This document shows positions 9,282 through 18,312 of a stretch of DNA of 64,000 bases, one piece after another (the first letter of the stretch is position 1; each line of letters starts with the position of its first letter). Below the pieces are notes generated by a model that searched no databases, was not told the DNA's origin, and was given only the letters and a program-made list of their open reading frames with translations. Source of the DNA: Sphingobium sp. JS3065 (GTDB taxonomy: Bacteria > Pseudomonadota > Alphaproteobacteria > Sphingomonadales > Sphingomonadaceae); NCBI RefSeq assembly GCF_026427355.1, contig NZ_CP102666.1, positions 186,001-250,000 of the forward strand, read 5' to 3'. Made by a program: the position numbers and the translations under genes.

Positions 9282-9290
9282 GAGGTATCG

Positions 9291-10502
9291 ATGTCACAAC
9301 CCTTGAACGAGCAGACGATCGCGCTCGTCAAAGCTACCGTTCCCGCGCTGGAGGCCCATGGGCTTGATATTGTACATGAAATGTATGCGCGCATGTTCCA
9401 GAATCCCGATATCCGTGATCTTTTCAATCAGTCGCATCACGGCGATGCGGGTTCGCAGCCTCGTGCCTTGACCGGCGCCATTCTGGCCTATGCCAGCAAC
9501 ATCGATAATCTGGGCGCGCTTGCTCCGGCTGTCGAACGGATTGCGCAAAAGCATGTCGGCCTGCAGATCAAGCCGGATCATTATCCTCATGTTGCAGAGG
9601 CGCTGCTGGGGGCGATCAAGGCTGTGCTGGGCGACGCGGCGACAGACGAGATTTTGGGCGCCTGGGGAGAAGCCTATTGGTTCCTCGCCAATATCCTGAT
9701 CGCACGGGAAAATCGTATCTACGCCGAGCAGAAGGACACGGCCGGGGGCTGGAATGGGTGGCGCGATTTTCATGTTGAAGAAGTCGTGCGCGAGAGCAGC
9801 GTCATCCATTCGTTCGTGCTGCGCCCGGTGGACGGTGGTCCGGTCATGGCGCACAGGCCCGGCCAATATCTCACTTTCTGGCTGGAGATTTCCGGTCAGG
9901 CGCCGCTCAAGCGCAATTATTCAATCTCTGCGGCGCCCAACGGGCGGACCTATCGCATTTCCGTCAAGCGCGAACCTCACGGGCTTGCATCCGGCTGGCT
10001 CCACGAGGAAGCCGCGGCTGGGACAGTTCTCAAGGTGGCTGCTCCCGCCGGCGAATTCTTTCTGGCCGATCCTGTCACGCGGCCGGTGGTCCTGCTTTCG
10101 GGCGGTGTGGGTTTGACCCCGATGGTGGCCATGCTCGAGGCGCTCATCGAAGGTGGGTCTGAGTTCCCCATCCATTATGTCCACGGCACGCATGACCACA
10201 AGACGCATGCGATGCGCGACCATGTCCGCGCGCTTGCTGCCAGGGGAAAATCGGTCAAGGTGACAGATTTCCATCAGAATCCGCTTCCGGGCGAGGTTGA
10301 AGGTCGCGACTATGACGTGGCAGGGATCATCACGGACGACTGGCTGATCGGCAACACGCCGGTTGACGATGCGGATTATTATATTTGCGGGCCGCGCCCC
10401 TTCTTGCGCCATGCTGTTTCCACTCTGTCGCTCGCGGGCGTCCCGGCAACGCGCATCCACTATGAATTTTTTGGTCCCGCAGACGAGTTGCTTGCAGCCT
10501 GA
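9291..10502 (+). CDS. hmp: Flavohaemoglobin, nitric oxide dioxygenase
   Basis: A full-length 403-residue Hmp. The globin domain (about 1-140) includes VHEMYARMF with the B10 tyrosine and AQKHVGLQIKPDHY with the proximal histidine. The FAD domain (about 150-255) shows RPGQYLTFWLEI and RNYSISAAPNG. The NAD domain (about 260-400) shows VLLSGGVGLTPMVAML and YICGPRPFLRHAV. It oxidises NO to nitrate with O2 and NADH in the cytoplasm. An AGGAGG-like site precedes the ATG at 9291. It ends the operon that starts with the truncated globin and is expected to be NsrR-regulated. Confidence 0.97.
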   Translation: MSQPLNEQTIALVKATVPALEAHGLDIVHEMYARMFQNPDIRDLFNQSHHGDAGSQPRALTGAILAYASNIDNLGALAPAVERIAQKHVGLQIKPDHYPHVAEALLGAIKAVLGDAATDEILGAWGEAYWFLANILIARENRIYAEQKDTAGGWNGWRDFHVEEVVRESSVIHSFVLRPVDGGPVMAHRPGQYLTFWLEISGQAPLKRNYSISAAPNGRTYRISVKREPHGLASGWLHEEAAAGTVLKVAAPAGEFFLADPVTRPVVLLSGGVGLTPMVAMLEALIEGGSEFPIHYVHGTHDHKTHAMRDHVRALAARGKSVKVTDFHQNPLPGEVEGRDYDVAGIITDDWLIGNTPVDDADYYICGPRPFLRHAVSTLSLAGVPATRIHYEFFGPADELLAA

Positions 10503-10617
10503 ACGAAGGCGGGGCGGAGGCAGGCAGTGGCCATGACATTGTCAGTTCCGCCCCTTTGCCCTCCATGGCGTTTGCGTGCATCGCCTTGAAGCACATCATA
10601 ATATTTGTAGTCATCCT

Positions 10618-10635
10618 GCAAAAACATTCATTTGC
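10618..10635 (-). promoter_or_regulatory. 18-bp regulon motif, copy 1
   Basis: Read on the minus strand this is GCAAATGAATGTTTTTGC, 16/18 identical to the copy at 25473. It lies in the 235-bp gap after hmp, about 100 bases before the small membrane gene that leads the efflux region. Five related copies occur between 18.1 and 25.5 kb. The ends GCAA and TTGC form a palindrome. Confidence 0.6.
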
Positions 10636-10737
10636 GTCATGAACCTGGCTTGCCCAAACCGGACATCAGGCCGTCATGGTGAAAGACCGCTTCGAATGCT
10701 GTTCCGACAGGAGAGGATGTCCAGGAGAGGGCAGCGG

Positions 10738-10938
10738 ATGAAGCCGTCAAGTCCAAGCCCCACTTTGCCCTGGCGGGGCATAGTCTGGACCATCATCATG
10801 GCGGCCGCGGCTTATGTCATCTTCTTCCTGCACAGACGCCGGATCATGACGGAAGAACAGTTGATGCTGTCCATTTTCGTCCTTGTCCCGATATCGACCT
10901 TTCTGTTGACGGGGCATGGCCAGGATCGATCGGGGTAA
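10738..10938 (+). CDS. Small membrane protein (66 aa), unknown function
   Basis: From the ATG at 10738, which has GGAGAGG about 9 bases upstream, the product has two hydrophobic segments (WTIIMAAAAYVIFFL and LMLSIFVLVPISTFLL) around an HRRR loop and a short polar tail. An alternative ATG at 10717 would add seven residues. No family was recognised. A copy of the shared 18-bp motif lies about 100 bases upstream and the efflux operon starts 199 bases downstream, so regulation with the island is possible. Confidence 0.55.
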   Translation: MKPSSPSPTLPWRGIVWTIIMAAAAYVIFFLHRRRIMTEEQLMLSIFVLVPISTFLLTGHGQDRSG

Positions 10939-11137
10939 TCAAAACAACGCAAGTGCCTCGGCGGAAACAGGCCTCATCGACCGCATCATGGGAGTGAAGC
11001 GACCCTGCACAAATTCGCCGCAAAACTATTGCAGGCAACCATCAATATTTTGATCTATGGATCGCCAAGGAAGATCATTAGTCAGCCCGGCATGAAGGGG
11101 GCAGGTGCACGGTCATTTTCGAACGTGACAATCCCTC

Positions 11138-13219
11138 ATGTCACGGTTGCCAGAGATGACGGTTACGCTCGCAGACCCGAATAGACGCCTGCAACTTCCC
11201 TCGTTTAAACTCGATCCACAGAAGCTGCTTTTTTCCCTGAGCAGCCTGCTCGCGGCAGCCATCACGCTGGCGATCGCGTTTTCGGCAAGCCTGTCTCGGC
11301 CCTGGTGGGCCCTTCTCACGGTCTATGTGACCGCGCAGCCCATGGCGGGCGCATTTCGTCCGAAGGTCTTTTATCGCTTGGGTGGGATCGCAACAGGCGC
11401 ACTGGCGACCATCCTGCTTGTTCCCAATCTGCAGAATTCTCCCGAATTGCTGGTCTTGTGCCTCGCCGCATGGACGGGCTTTTGTATTTATCTTGCAGTT
11501 CTGGATCGAACACCTCGAGCCTTTCTGTTCCAGATGGCAGCTTTCAGTTCGGCTGTGATCAGCTTCCCCTATCTGGACGATCCCGCCAATATCTTCGAGA
11601 CAACCATCGCGCGCGTCGAGGAAATGACGGTCGCGATCCTTTGCGTGACTACCGTCCACGCCCTGTTCCAGCCGTGGAGCGCAACGCCGGTCATCCGGGC
11701 AAGGGCCCAGTCCTTTCTGGGGCACGCGCGCCGGTGGGCGGCCGAAGCGCTTTCAAGCCAGCACACCAAGCTCGAATATGAGCATCGCCGAATGCTGGCG
11801 GCGGACGTCACCGAACTTGGCATGATCGCGATACACCTGCCGTTCGACCAGCGGTGGGCTCCCGCGACCCGGCGCCGGGTGACAGCGCTTCAGCAACAAT
11901 TGGCCAATATCCTGCCACTGGCATCGGCATCGGCGAACCGTCTCGATCTGTTGCGGGCAGATCAGGCGCTTGGTCCTGATCTGGCGCGGTTGCTCGATGA
12001 TATATCCGCCTGGCTGACGGACAAGGAGAGCAGGCCGGGCGAGGCCGCATCGCTGATCCGGGAATGCCAGCGCATGGCCGCAGATGCGGAATCCGAGGGA
12101 AGCTGGACCTCCCTGCTGACCGCGAGTGCTTGCGCGCGGATGGCAGAATTTCTCACTGCCATGGCTGCGAGCAGAAGACTTGCCAACAGGATCGGCAAGC
12201 CGGGGCGGGGCGGCGACAAGACTTTGTCCCAGACGTCTTTTGCTCTTGCGCGCGACCATGGCGTGGCAGCTCTGGCGGGTCTTGCAACCGCGACCGCAAT
12301 CATGATCTACTGCGCGGTCTGGATCCTGCTTGCCTGGCCGAATGGGTCTGCAACTGCAGCCTTTGCCGCACTCATCACATGTTCATTCGCGGCTCAGGAC
12401 GATCCGGCACCAGTCATCGGCCGCTATCTGCTGGCAACGCTCAAGACTTTCCCGCTGGCGGCCCTCTACCTGTTTGTCATCTTGCCGCGGGTGGATGGCT
12501 ATGAAATGCTGATCATCACGCTGGCGCCTGCCCTGCTGTGGATGGGATATGTGCAGGCGGATCCCAAGCGGTCGCCGCAGGCGCTGCCGATGTTTTCCTG
12601 CTTCATTGTCGCCATGGGCTTCCTTGCACGTTTCCAGGCGGACTTCGCCCTGTTCATCAATACCGGACTGGCGCAGCTTGGCGGCATCGCGACGACACTC
12701 GCGGTCACCAAGATGTTCCGTTCGGCCAATGTGCTCTGGACGGCACGCCGCATCTTGCGCGCCAATTGGGCCGACATGGCGCAGCTGGCGGACATTCGCA
12801 GGCCATTCACGCCTCAACGCTGGACGGCGATGGCGGTCGATCGGCTGGGGCAGGTCGCAGCCCGGATGGCGATCGTCGCGCCGGGCGATGATCTGCATGC
12901 TGCCGACGGCCTTGCCGACCTGCGCATCGGGCGCAACATCATCCCCCTGCGCAGGGCGCTGTCCCATGTGCCCCACGATGCCCGGCACAGTCTCGGGGCC
13001 GTGCTGGCGGGCCTGACGCGCTTCTATTCCGTGCGCTGGCGAGGAGGCAGGGCAGACGCGCCACCCCCGACACTCCTGGCAGCGATCGACCGCGCCTTGC
13101 ATGCCTTATTAGGTCTGCCGATGGACGAATTCCGACGGCCGGCGCTTCGCGCACTCGTCGGCATGCGGTGCAATCTGTTCCCGGGCGCCTTGCCGCCGGC
13201 CATCGCAGCAACGGCATGA
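11138..13219 (+). CDS. FUSC-family inner-membrane efflux protein (AaeB-like)
   Basis: The 693-residue product has two sets of about five to six hydrophobic segments (residues 30-190 and 375-530), each followed by a soluble part, the usual duplicated layout of the FUSC/AaeB family. Typical text includes SRPWWALLTVYVTAQPMAGAFRPK in the first half. AaeB-like proteins export aromatic acids and similar organic anions with a membrane fusion protein. Here the DUF1656, HlyD and outer-membrane genes follow with overlapping ends, so this is the pump of a tripartite system. A second ATG at 11156 is possible but the first fits. Substrate unknown. Confidence 0.9.
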   Translation: MSRLPEMTVTLADPNRRLQLPSFKLDPQKLLFSLSSLLAAAITLAIAFSASLSRPWWALLTVYVTAQPMAGAFRPKVFYRLGGIATGALATILLVPNLQNSPELLVLCLAAWTGFCIYLAVLDRTPRAFLFQMAAFSSAVISFPYLDDPANIFETTIARVEEMTVAILCVTTVHALFQPWSATPVIRARAQSFLGHARRWAAEALSSQHTKLEYEHRRMLAADVTELGMIAIHLPFDQRWAPATRRRVTALQQQLANILPLASASANRLDLLRADQALGPDLARLLDDISAWLTDKESRPGEAASLIRECQRMAADAESEGSWTSLLTASACARMAEFLTAMAASRRLANRIGKPGRGGDKTLSQTSFALARDHGVAALAGLATATAIMIYCAVWILLAWPNGSATAAFAALITCSFAAQDDPAPVIGRYLLATLKTFPLAALYLFVILPRVDGYEMLIITLAPALLWMGYVQADPKRSPQALPMFSCFIVAMGFLARFQADFALFINTGLAQLGGIATTLAVTKMFRSANVLWTARRILRANWADMAQLADIRRPFTPQRWTAMAVDRLGQVAARMAIVAPGDDLHAADGLADLRIGRNIIPLRRALSHVPHDARHSLGAVLAGLTRFYSVRWRGGRADAPPPTLLAAIDRALHALLGLPMDEFRRPALRALVGMRCNLFPGALPPAIAATA

Positions 13220-13440
13220 TCGAGGAAATCCATCTGCTCGGCGTGTATATGCCCGCCGCATTGCTTTGGGGCGTGCTGGCGATCGTACTGGTCTATCTGC
13301 TCCGCGCACCGTTGCAGCGATTGCCCTTCTATCGCCTGCTCTGGCATCCCAGTCTGCTGGAGCTCGCCCTGTTCATTCTGTTCTGGTGGGGGTTGTCCAC
13401 CCTTGCCGATGCCTTCCTCTATCGATGGTTCGCTTCCTGA
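13216..13440 (+). CDS. DUF1656 (AaeX-like) small membrane protein
   Basis: The 74-residue product (MIEEIHLLGVYMPAALLWG...) has two hydrophobic segments and the DUF1656 start EIHLLGVYMPA. AaeX-type proteins occur between FUSC pumps and HlyD adaptors; their role is not established. The ATG at 13216 overlaps the FUSC stop as ATGA, indicating coupled translation. The longer frame from 13168 is a shadow. Confidence 0.88.
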   Translation: MIEEIHLLGVYMPAALLWGVLAIVLVYLLRAPLQRLPFYRLLWHPSLLELALFILFWWGLSTLADAFLYRWFAS

Positions 13441-13441
13441 T

Positions 13442-14341
13442 ATGCTGCATCGCCAAAATCTTCTGCGCTCGATTGTGACGCTGCTCGTCATCCTCGTCAT
13501 TCTCGGCGGGATCTACGCCCTCTGGTTGCGCTATCAGGTTGAACCTGTCACGCGGGACGGCAAGGTCCGCGCGGACATGGTTCCGATAGCTGCCGACGTG
13601 GGTGGCCTCGTGACGGAAGTGCGCGTTAGCGATAATCAGCCCGTCAGAAAGGGTGATATCCTCCTCGTGATCGATCGCCCGCGCTATCAGCTGGCGCTCG
13701 AGCAGGCGAGCGCGAATGTGGCCAGCCAGCAGGCAGCGCTGGCGCAGGCGGTCCGGGAAGACCGGCGCAACCATGCGATGACCGAAGTGATCGCAACCGA
13801 AACCATTGAGCAGGGACGGGCGAGGGTCGACCAGCTGCGCGCCAGTGTCGGTCAGGCGATCGCCGCCCGCAATCTGGCCCGTTTCAACCTCGATCGCACT
13901 TTCGTTCGCGCGCCGGTTGACGGCACGGTTGCGAACATGTCCTTGCAACCAGGCGTCTATCTTGCGGCAGGCAAGCCGGCGCTGGCACTTGTTTACGACA
14001 AGTCGATGCGGGTGGAGGGCTATTTTGAAGAAACCAAGCTGCCTGCCATTCGCGTTGGCGATCCCGCCAGCATTTATCTGATGGGCGTTGCGGACGAGAT
14101 CCAGGGGCATGTACAGAGCATCGCTGGCGGCGTTGAGGACCGCGAACGGGCGGGTACGGACGGACAACTCGCCAATGTGAACCCCTCCTTCACGTGGGTT
14201 CGACTGGCGCAACGCATTCCCGTGCGGATCACCATCGACAAAATTCCCCCGCAGGTGCGGATGATCCCCGGTCAGACTGCAACCGTCGTCGTCCACCCCC
14301 GCAAGGACGGACGCAGCGCACACCGGAGTCTGCCATGGTAA
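13442..14341 (+). CDS. HlyD-family membrane fusion protein (AaeA-like)
   Basis: The 299-residue adaptor starts at the ATG at 13442, two bases after the DUF1656 stop. It has one N-terminal membrane anchor (about residues 8-28, IVTLLVILVILGGIYALWL) and the biotinyl-lipoyl half motifs (MVPIAADVGGLVTEVRVSDNQ and RAPVDGTVANMSLQPG). A coiled-coil hairpin (about 80-150) lies between and a beta-barrel (EGYFEETKLPAIRVGDPA) follows. It spans the periplasm and joins the FUSC pump to the outer-membrane channel. Its stop overlaps the next gene's start. Confidence 0.92.
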   Translation: MLHRQNLLRSIVTLLVILVILGGIYALWLRYQVEPVTRDGKVRADMVPIAADVGGLVTEVRVSDNQPVRKGDILLVIDRPRYQLALEQASANVASQQAALAQAVREDRRNHAMTEVIATETIEQGRARVDQLRASVGQAIAARNLARFNLDRTFVRAPVDGTVANMSLQPGVYLAAGKPALALVYDKSMRVEGYFEETKLPAIRVGDPASIYLMGVADEIQGHVQSIAGGVEDRERAGTDGQLANVNPSFTWVRLAQRIPVRITIDKIPPQVRMIPGQTATVVVHPRKDGRSAHRSLPW

Positions 14342-15759
14342 GGGGTGCGCACTATCTTGGTCTCGTCGTCCTGCTGGGCGGTTGTGCAAGTGTTGGGCCC
14401 GATTACCATGTGCCCCGCGCTGCGATGATCAACGCCCCTGGCGCGGCCCAACCTTTCCTTTCAGGCACCCTTGCGACGAAAGCGGAACCTCTCCCTGACC
14501 ATTGGTGGAAACTTTATGACAATCCAGCGCTCGACGCGCTGATCGAAAAGGCGCTGGAAACGAACACGGACCTGCGCGTGGCCGAAGCCAATCTGCAGCG
14601 CGCTCTTGCCCTGCTGGACGCGCGCGGCTCGTCCCGGGAAATTCAGGGCAGTCTCAACGCGGAGACAAGCTATGCCCAAAGATCGGGCGAGGCAGAACTG
14701 CAGCACGTTCAGCCCCCCGTTCGCCAGATCTACAACGCAGGTGTCAGCGTCAGCTATGACCTTGATCTATTTGGACGCCTCAAGCGCGGGATTGAGGCTG
14801 CCAGTGCTGATATGGAAGCCGCTGTTGCGGCGCGGGATCTGGCGCGGGTCAATGTGGCAGCGGAGACCGCTCGTGCTTATGCCGACGTTTGCAACGGTGG
14901 CTATCAGATTGACGTGCTGATGCGGTCAATCGCACTTCAGGAGAAAGGCATTCAGATCACCGGGGTGCTGGTCCGTAACGGTCGTGCCGCGCCTTATGAG
15001 TTGGATCGCCGGGGCGCGGCGCTCGCCGGCAACAGGGCGCGCCTGCCCCGGCTCGCAGCCGGTCGGCGCAACGCCGTCTTTCGCATAGCGGCGCTGCAGG
15101 GAAAGGTGCCAAGCCAGGCGGACATGGGACTCCTCGATTGCCGTCGACCGCTGGAACTGGCGCAGGTGATGCCGGTTGGTGATGGACAGGCACTGCTAAA
15201 GCGCCGGCCTGACATCCGCATGGCGGAACGGCGCCTCGCGGCATCGACTGCGCGCATCGGCGTCGAGACGGCGGCGCTATATCCCGATATCCGCCTGGGT
15301 GCCTCGGCCGGATCGACTGGCGCCGTAGCCGATATTCTGTCGCCACTCACCAATCGTTTCGGATTTGGCCCTCTCATCGGCTGGACGCTCAACCGCCACG
15401 CAGCGCGTGCACGGATCGCCGCCGCCCAGGCGCAAGGCAGCGCCGATCTCGTCGCATTCGACGGCGCGGTGGTCAAGGCTCTGCGCGAAGTCGAGGCAGC
15501 GCTCAACAGCTATGATGCGGGCTTGCAACAGCAACGGGAACTGGATGAGGCGCGCGAGGAGGCCGAACGCGTGGCACGACGCATCACGCAACTGCGCCGC
15601 GGAGGCAAGATAGCCGAACTACCCGCAGTCGAGGCGGAACGTGATCTTGTGATTGCAGAGCAAGCTGCCGCCGAGGGCAGGGCAGCCGTGAATAACGACC
15701 AGATCACCCTTTTCCTGGCTCTAGGCGGAGGCTGGAAAGCGTCAACCATCGGGGAATGA
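14335..15759 (+). CDS. NodT/OprM-type outer-membrane efflux lipoprotein
   Basis: The ATG at 14335 overlaps the HlyD stop. The 474-residue product has a lipoprotein signal with the lipobox LLGGC (Cys about 17) and then CASVGPDYHVP, standard for NodT-type outer-membrane factors. Two long helical TolC-like repeats follow, with DHWWKLYDNPALDALIEKAL and VSYDLDLFGRLKRGIEAA in the first and LLKRRPDIRMAERRLAA in the second. It forms the outer-membrane duct of the FUSC-HlyD pump. Length is normal and all three channel genes look intact. Confidence 0.93.
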   Translation: MVRGAHYLGLVVLLGGCASVGPDYHVPRAAMINAPGAAQPFLSGTLATKAEPLPDHWWKLYDNPALDALIEKALETNTDLRVAEANLQRALALLDARGSSREIQGSLNAETSYAQRSGEAELQHVQPPVRQIYNAGVSVSYDLDLFGRLKRGIEAASADMEAAVAARDLARVNVAAETARAYADVCNGGYQIDVLMRSIALQEKGIQITGVLVRNGRAAPYELDRRGAALAGNRARLPRLAAGRRNAVFRIAALQGKVPSQADMGLLDCRRPLELAQVMPVGDGQALLKRRPDIRMAERRLAASTARIGVETAALYPDIRLGASAGSTGAVADILSPLTNRFGFGPLIGWTLNRHAARARIAAAQAQGSADLVAFDGAVVKALREVEAALNSYDAGLQQQRELDEAREEAERVARRITQLRRGGKIAELPAVEAERDLVIAEQAAAEGRAAVNNDQITLFLALGGGWKASTIGE

Positions 15760-15786
15760 AGTCATCGTTCTGTCTCAGAGACCTTC

Positions 15787-16173
15787 TCATCTTTCGTCGA
15801 CATCACGCGTGACGGTAATATTGTCCGCCTTTCCATCCTCCAGATGCAACGCCACCGTCCAGATAGCATCGGCGGGATAATAGTCGTTGATGGTGATCCT
15901 TTGAGCGTTGCTACATCTGGCCGATCGAGGGTCGCCTGCCACTCCGGAACATCGTGCCCCGGCTTTTTCGAGCATCTCGAGAGCACCCCAAAAAGACGTT
16001 CCGATGGGCACGGCCTGCAGCAGGGACGCTTTGGCGTGCTGCATATCGCCGTACCATTGATAGTCGCTTTCCAACCCCTCGAAAGTGAAGGATCGCGTCG
16101 CGGAGGCTTCCGCATGCGCCGCCGGTACTGCGGACAACATCAGGATGGCGGAAATGAATTTGCATGATCTCAT
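15787..16173 (-). CDS. Secreted hypothetical protein (128 aa)
   Basis: The ATG at 16173 gives a clear Sec signal peptide (MRSCKFISAILMLSAVPAAHAEA, cleavage after AHA). A periplasmic domain of about 105 residues follows with two cysteines (ARCSGVAG and ARCSNAQ) that could form a disulfide. It ends with ITVTRDVDER. The family was not recognised. Upstream in-frame sequence to 16398 is not protein-like. It is convergent with the efflux operon, 27 bases after its end. Confidence 0.65.
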   Translation of the reverse strand: MRSCKFISAILMLSAVPAAHAEASATRSFTFEGLESDYQWYGDMQHAKASLLQAVPIGTSFWGALEMLEKAGARCSGVAGDPRSARCSNAQRITINDYYPADAIWTVALHLEDGKADNITVTRDVDER

Positions 16174-16394
16174 CGTCGGGACGTCTGCTCGCGGTGAATG
16201 TCTCATTGTTCTAACGGAATAGGCTTGATTAGCGTAATGCATAATCTTGCGATCGGGGATGAGCAAATCTGTCGGGTGGTCGGCGGCAGCGAGGGCGGCC
16301 GTTCCTTGTTTCGCCGTTGGCCATGTCCCCTTCATCCGCGTTTCATGCCATGAGGACAAGGATCCGCGCAATTTCACCCGATCGTGCGGGACAA

Positions 16395-16784
16395 TCATGA
16401 CAGTCGATGCAGCCCGCTTTCCTCATGCAGCCGTGCCTTAAGCGCGGCGATGCAGATGGCGATGGCTTGTATCCCATGGATCCCGACCCACGCTCCGCTT
16501 TCTCCATGGACATGTATTTCACGGCCATGTGTTTCGATCCAGCATCCGGGGGGCACAAGCGTCGCAGCTGCGGATTGCAAGGCCGAATATCGAAGGGCGC
16601 GAGCATGGGTTCCATCAATCTGGCGCCACACGCCCGGACCAACTCTCGGGAGGTCGCCCAAGCCTGGGAAAACCGCTAACGAAATCCGGGCATCCAGCCC
16701 CCGATTGGGAACGGTGGCGCCTACACAGGCCGCGATGGCCGCCTTGAGTTCCAAATTGTCCGCGATCATGTCCGCCCAGGGCAT
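16395..16784 (-). CDS. Conserved hypothetical protein, sphingomonad type
   Basis: The product from the ATG at 16784 is 129 residues: DNLELKAAIAACVGATVPNR, then LPRVGPGVWRQIDG, then LVPPGCWIETHG, then IQAIAICIAALKARL. The pattern looks like a real folded protein, and I recall similar unnamed proteins in sphingomonad genomes, but no function is known to me. No strong ribosome binding site is visible. The carbonic anhydrase gene ends 20 bases upstream of its start, so it may be the third gene of the peroxiredoxin-carbonic anhydrase operon. Confidence 0.55.
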   Translation of the reverse strand: MPWADMIADNLELKAAIAACVGATVPNRGLDARISLAVFPGLGDLPRVGPGVWRQIDGTHARALRYSALQSAAATLVPPGCWIETHGREIHVHGESGAWVGIHGIQAIAICIAALKARLHEESGLHRLS

Positions 16785-16803
16785 GTAAAATGATCGCCGG
16801 CCA

Positions 16804-17481
16804 TCATCTCTGCTCGGTAATGAAGGGATTGATGACGGGTGGGCAGACCCTTCGCAGACGGCCATCGCCGATGGCATACACCCATCCATGAAGAGTCAGT
16901 TCTCCTGATTGTTCCCAGGCGCGTCGCACGAACGGGTTGGCAGCCAGGGCCTCGACCTGCATCCTGACATTGAGTTCGCAGAGCTCATTTGGACTGACCG
17001 GAATGGTTTCAGCTTTGCGCGACTGGCTTTGATGCAGATCTCGTATCGGAGCCAGCCAGTGGCCGATCGCGTCCTCAGTCTCTGTCGCCATCGCCGCCTG
17101 GATGCCGCCACATCCATAGTGACCCACCACGATGACATGATGAACTTCGAGGATTTCGATGGCAAATTGCAGCGCCGCAGCCAGGCTGGGATCGTCCCTT
17201 TGGGCGAGATTGGCTACATTGCGATGCACGAACATTTCACCTGGATCCAGGTCGACTATTTCGGTTGCCGGCACGCGGCTATCGGAGCAGCCGATCCAGA
17301 AGTATCGCGGACGCTGCTGGTCCACGAGACGGGTGAAGAAGGTGGGATCACCATGAGTCTTGGCTTCCGCCCAGGCCCGATTGCTCTCAAACAGAGATTG
17401 CAGGGCTCCGTCCCCCGGAACTGGCCTTGCGTCTCCATCCTCTTGGAGCATAGCATCCTGCCTATTGATGGAGATCGACAA
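16804..17481 (-). CDS. Beta-class carbonic anhydrase
   Basis: The 225-residue product shows the beta-carbonic anhydrase zinc ligands: C65 and D67 in IGCSDSRVP, then H121 and C124 in GHYGCGG. EMFVHRNVANL and the late GWVYAIGDG segment also fit. It interconverts CO2 and bicarbonate in the cytoplasm. It overlaps the peroxiredoxin gene upstream by 20 bases, so the two are transcribed together. A copy of the shared 18-bp motif lies upstream of the pair. About 25 extra N-terminal residues precede the conserved core; the start at 17481 is the best supported by the overlap. Confidence 0.94.
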   Translation of the reverse strand: MSISINRQDAMLQEDGDARPVPGDGALQSLFESNRAWAEAKTHGDPTFFTRLVDQQRPRYFWIGCSDSRVPATEIVDLDPGEMFVHRNVANLAQRDDPSLAAALQFAIEILEVHHVIVVGHYGCGGIQAAMATETEDAIGHWLAPIRDLHQSQSRKAETIPVSPNELCELNVRMQVEALAANPFVRRAWEQSGELTLHGWVYAIGDGRLRRVCPPVINPFITEQR

Positions 17482-18094
17482 TCCGCAGATAGGGCTTGAG
17501 CGTTTTGTATCCTTGCGGGAACTGCCGGTTAGCCTCCTCTTGGGAAAGCTTTGGCGAAATCACGACGGGTTCGCCCGGGAGCCAGTTCACCGGGGTCGCA
17601 ATGCTCCGGGTATCTGTGAGCTGGAGGCTATCGATCGCGCGCAGAATTTCCGGGAAATTCCGACCCGTGCTCGGTGGATAGGTGAGGATCAGCCGAACCT
17701 TTTTGGAGGGGTCGATCACGAATACGGAGCGGACCGTCACGGCTGGATCGCTTTCCGGATGGATCATGTCATACAGCCTCGAGACGCGAGCGTCAGGGTC
17801 GGCAATCATCGGGAAGTCCAGTGCGACGCCCTGGGTGTCGTGAATGTCTTCTTCCCACTTGCGATGGGCTTCGACCGGATCAACGGAGAGGCCGATGGGC
17901 TTGACGTTGCGTTTGTCCCATTCCGGACGAAGCCTGGCGACCTCGCCGAGCTCTGTCGTACAGACCGGCGTGAAGTTCTTGGGATGGCTGAATAGCACGG
18001 CCCAATGCGATCCCAGCCACTCATGGAACCGGATGCGGCCGTGCGTGCTGTCCTGCTCGAAGTCGGGGGCGATCTGCCCGAGATGGATCGTCAT
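17462..18094 (-). CDS. 1-Cys peroxiredoxin (Prx6/AhpC-TSA family)
   Basis: The ATG at 18094 follows a strong AGGAGG site. The 210-residue protein has the Prx6-type active site SHPKNFTPVCTTELG with peroxidatic C45. DPVEAHRKWEEDI, the TYPPSTGRNFPEILRAIDSLQ segment and a long C-terminal domain with GYKTLKPYLR follow. No resolving cysteine is evident, as usual for the 1-Cys class. It reduces peroxides and perhaps peroxynitrite in the cytoplasm. It is first in an operon with carbonic anhydrase and has a copy of the 18-bp motif 48 bases upstream of its start. Confidence 0.94.
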   Translation of the reverse strand: MTIHLGQIAPDFEQDSTHGRIRFHEWLGSHWAVLFSHPKNFTPVCTTELGEVARLRPEWDKRNVKPIGLSVDPVEAHRKWEEDIHDTQGVALDFPMIADPDARVSRLYDMIHPESDPAVTVRSVFVIDPSKKVRLILTYPPSTGRNFPEILRAIDSLQLTDTRSIATPVNWLPGEPVVISPKLSQEEANRQFPQGYKTLKPYLRIVDLHQ

Positions 18095-18141
18095 GAATCC
18101 TCCTTTTTCCGCCCCCAATGTGCGCCAGCAAATGCGATCAA

Positions 18142-18159
18142 ACAAATGAATGTTATTTC
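18142..18159 (+). promoter_or_regulatory. 18-bp regulon motif, copy 2
   Basis: The sequence is ACAAATGAATGTTATTTC, 15/18 identical to the copy at 25473. It lies 48 bases upstream of the peroxiredoxin start (minus strand), in an AT-rich pocket of otherwise GC-rich DNA, which is a promoter-like position. Confidence 0.65.
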
Positions 18160-18312
18160 TTGTTGAATACAATCATTTTACGGACACAAGGGCGATGGTG
18201 GCCATCGGGTCGTGACCGTCATGGCCGCCGACAAGAAGAGGTGGGCGGAGAGCAGCGCACGCCGAACCCCAGTCGTCCAGGAGCAAAAATGGGCTTGGGC
18301 TATGGCTTCCGC

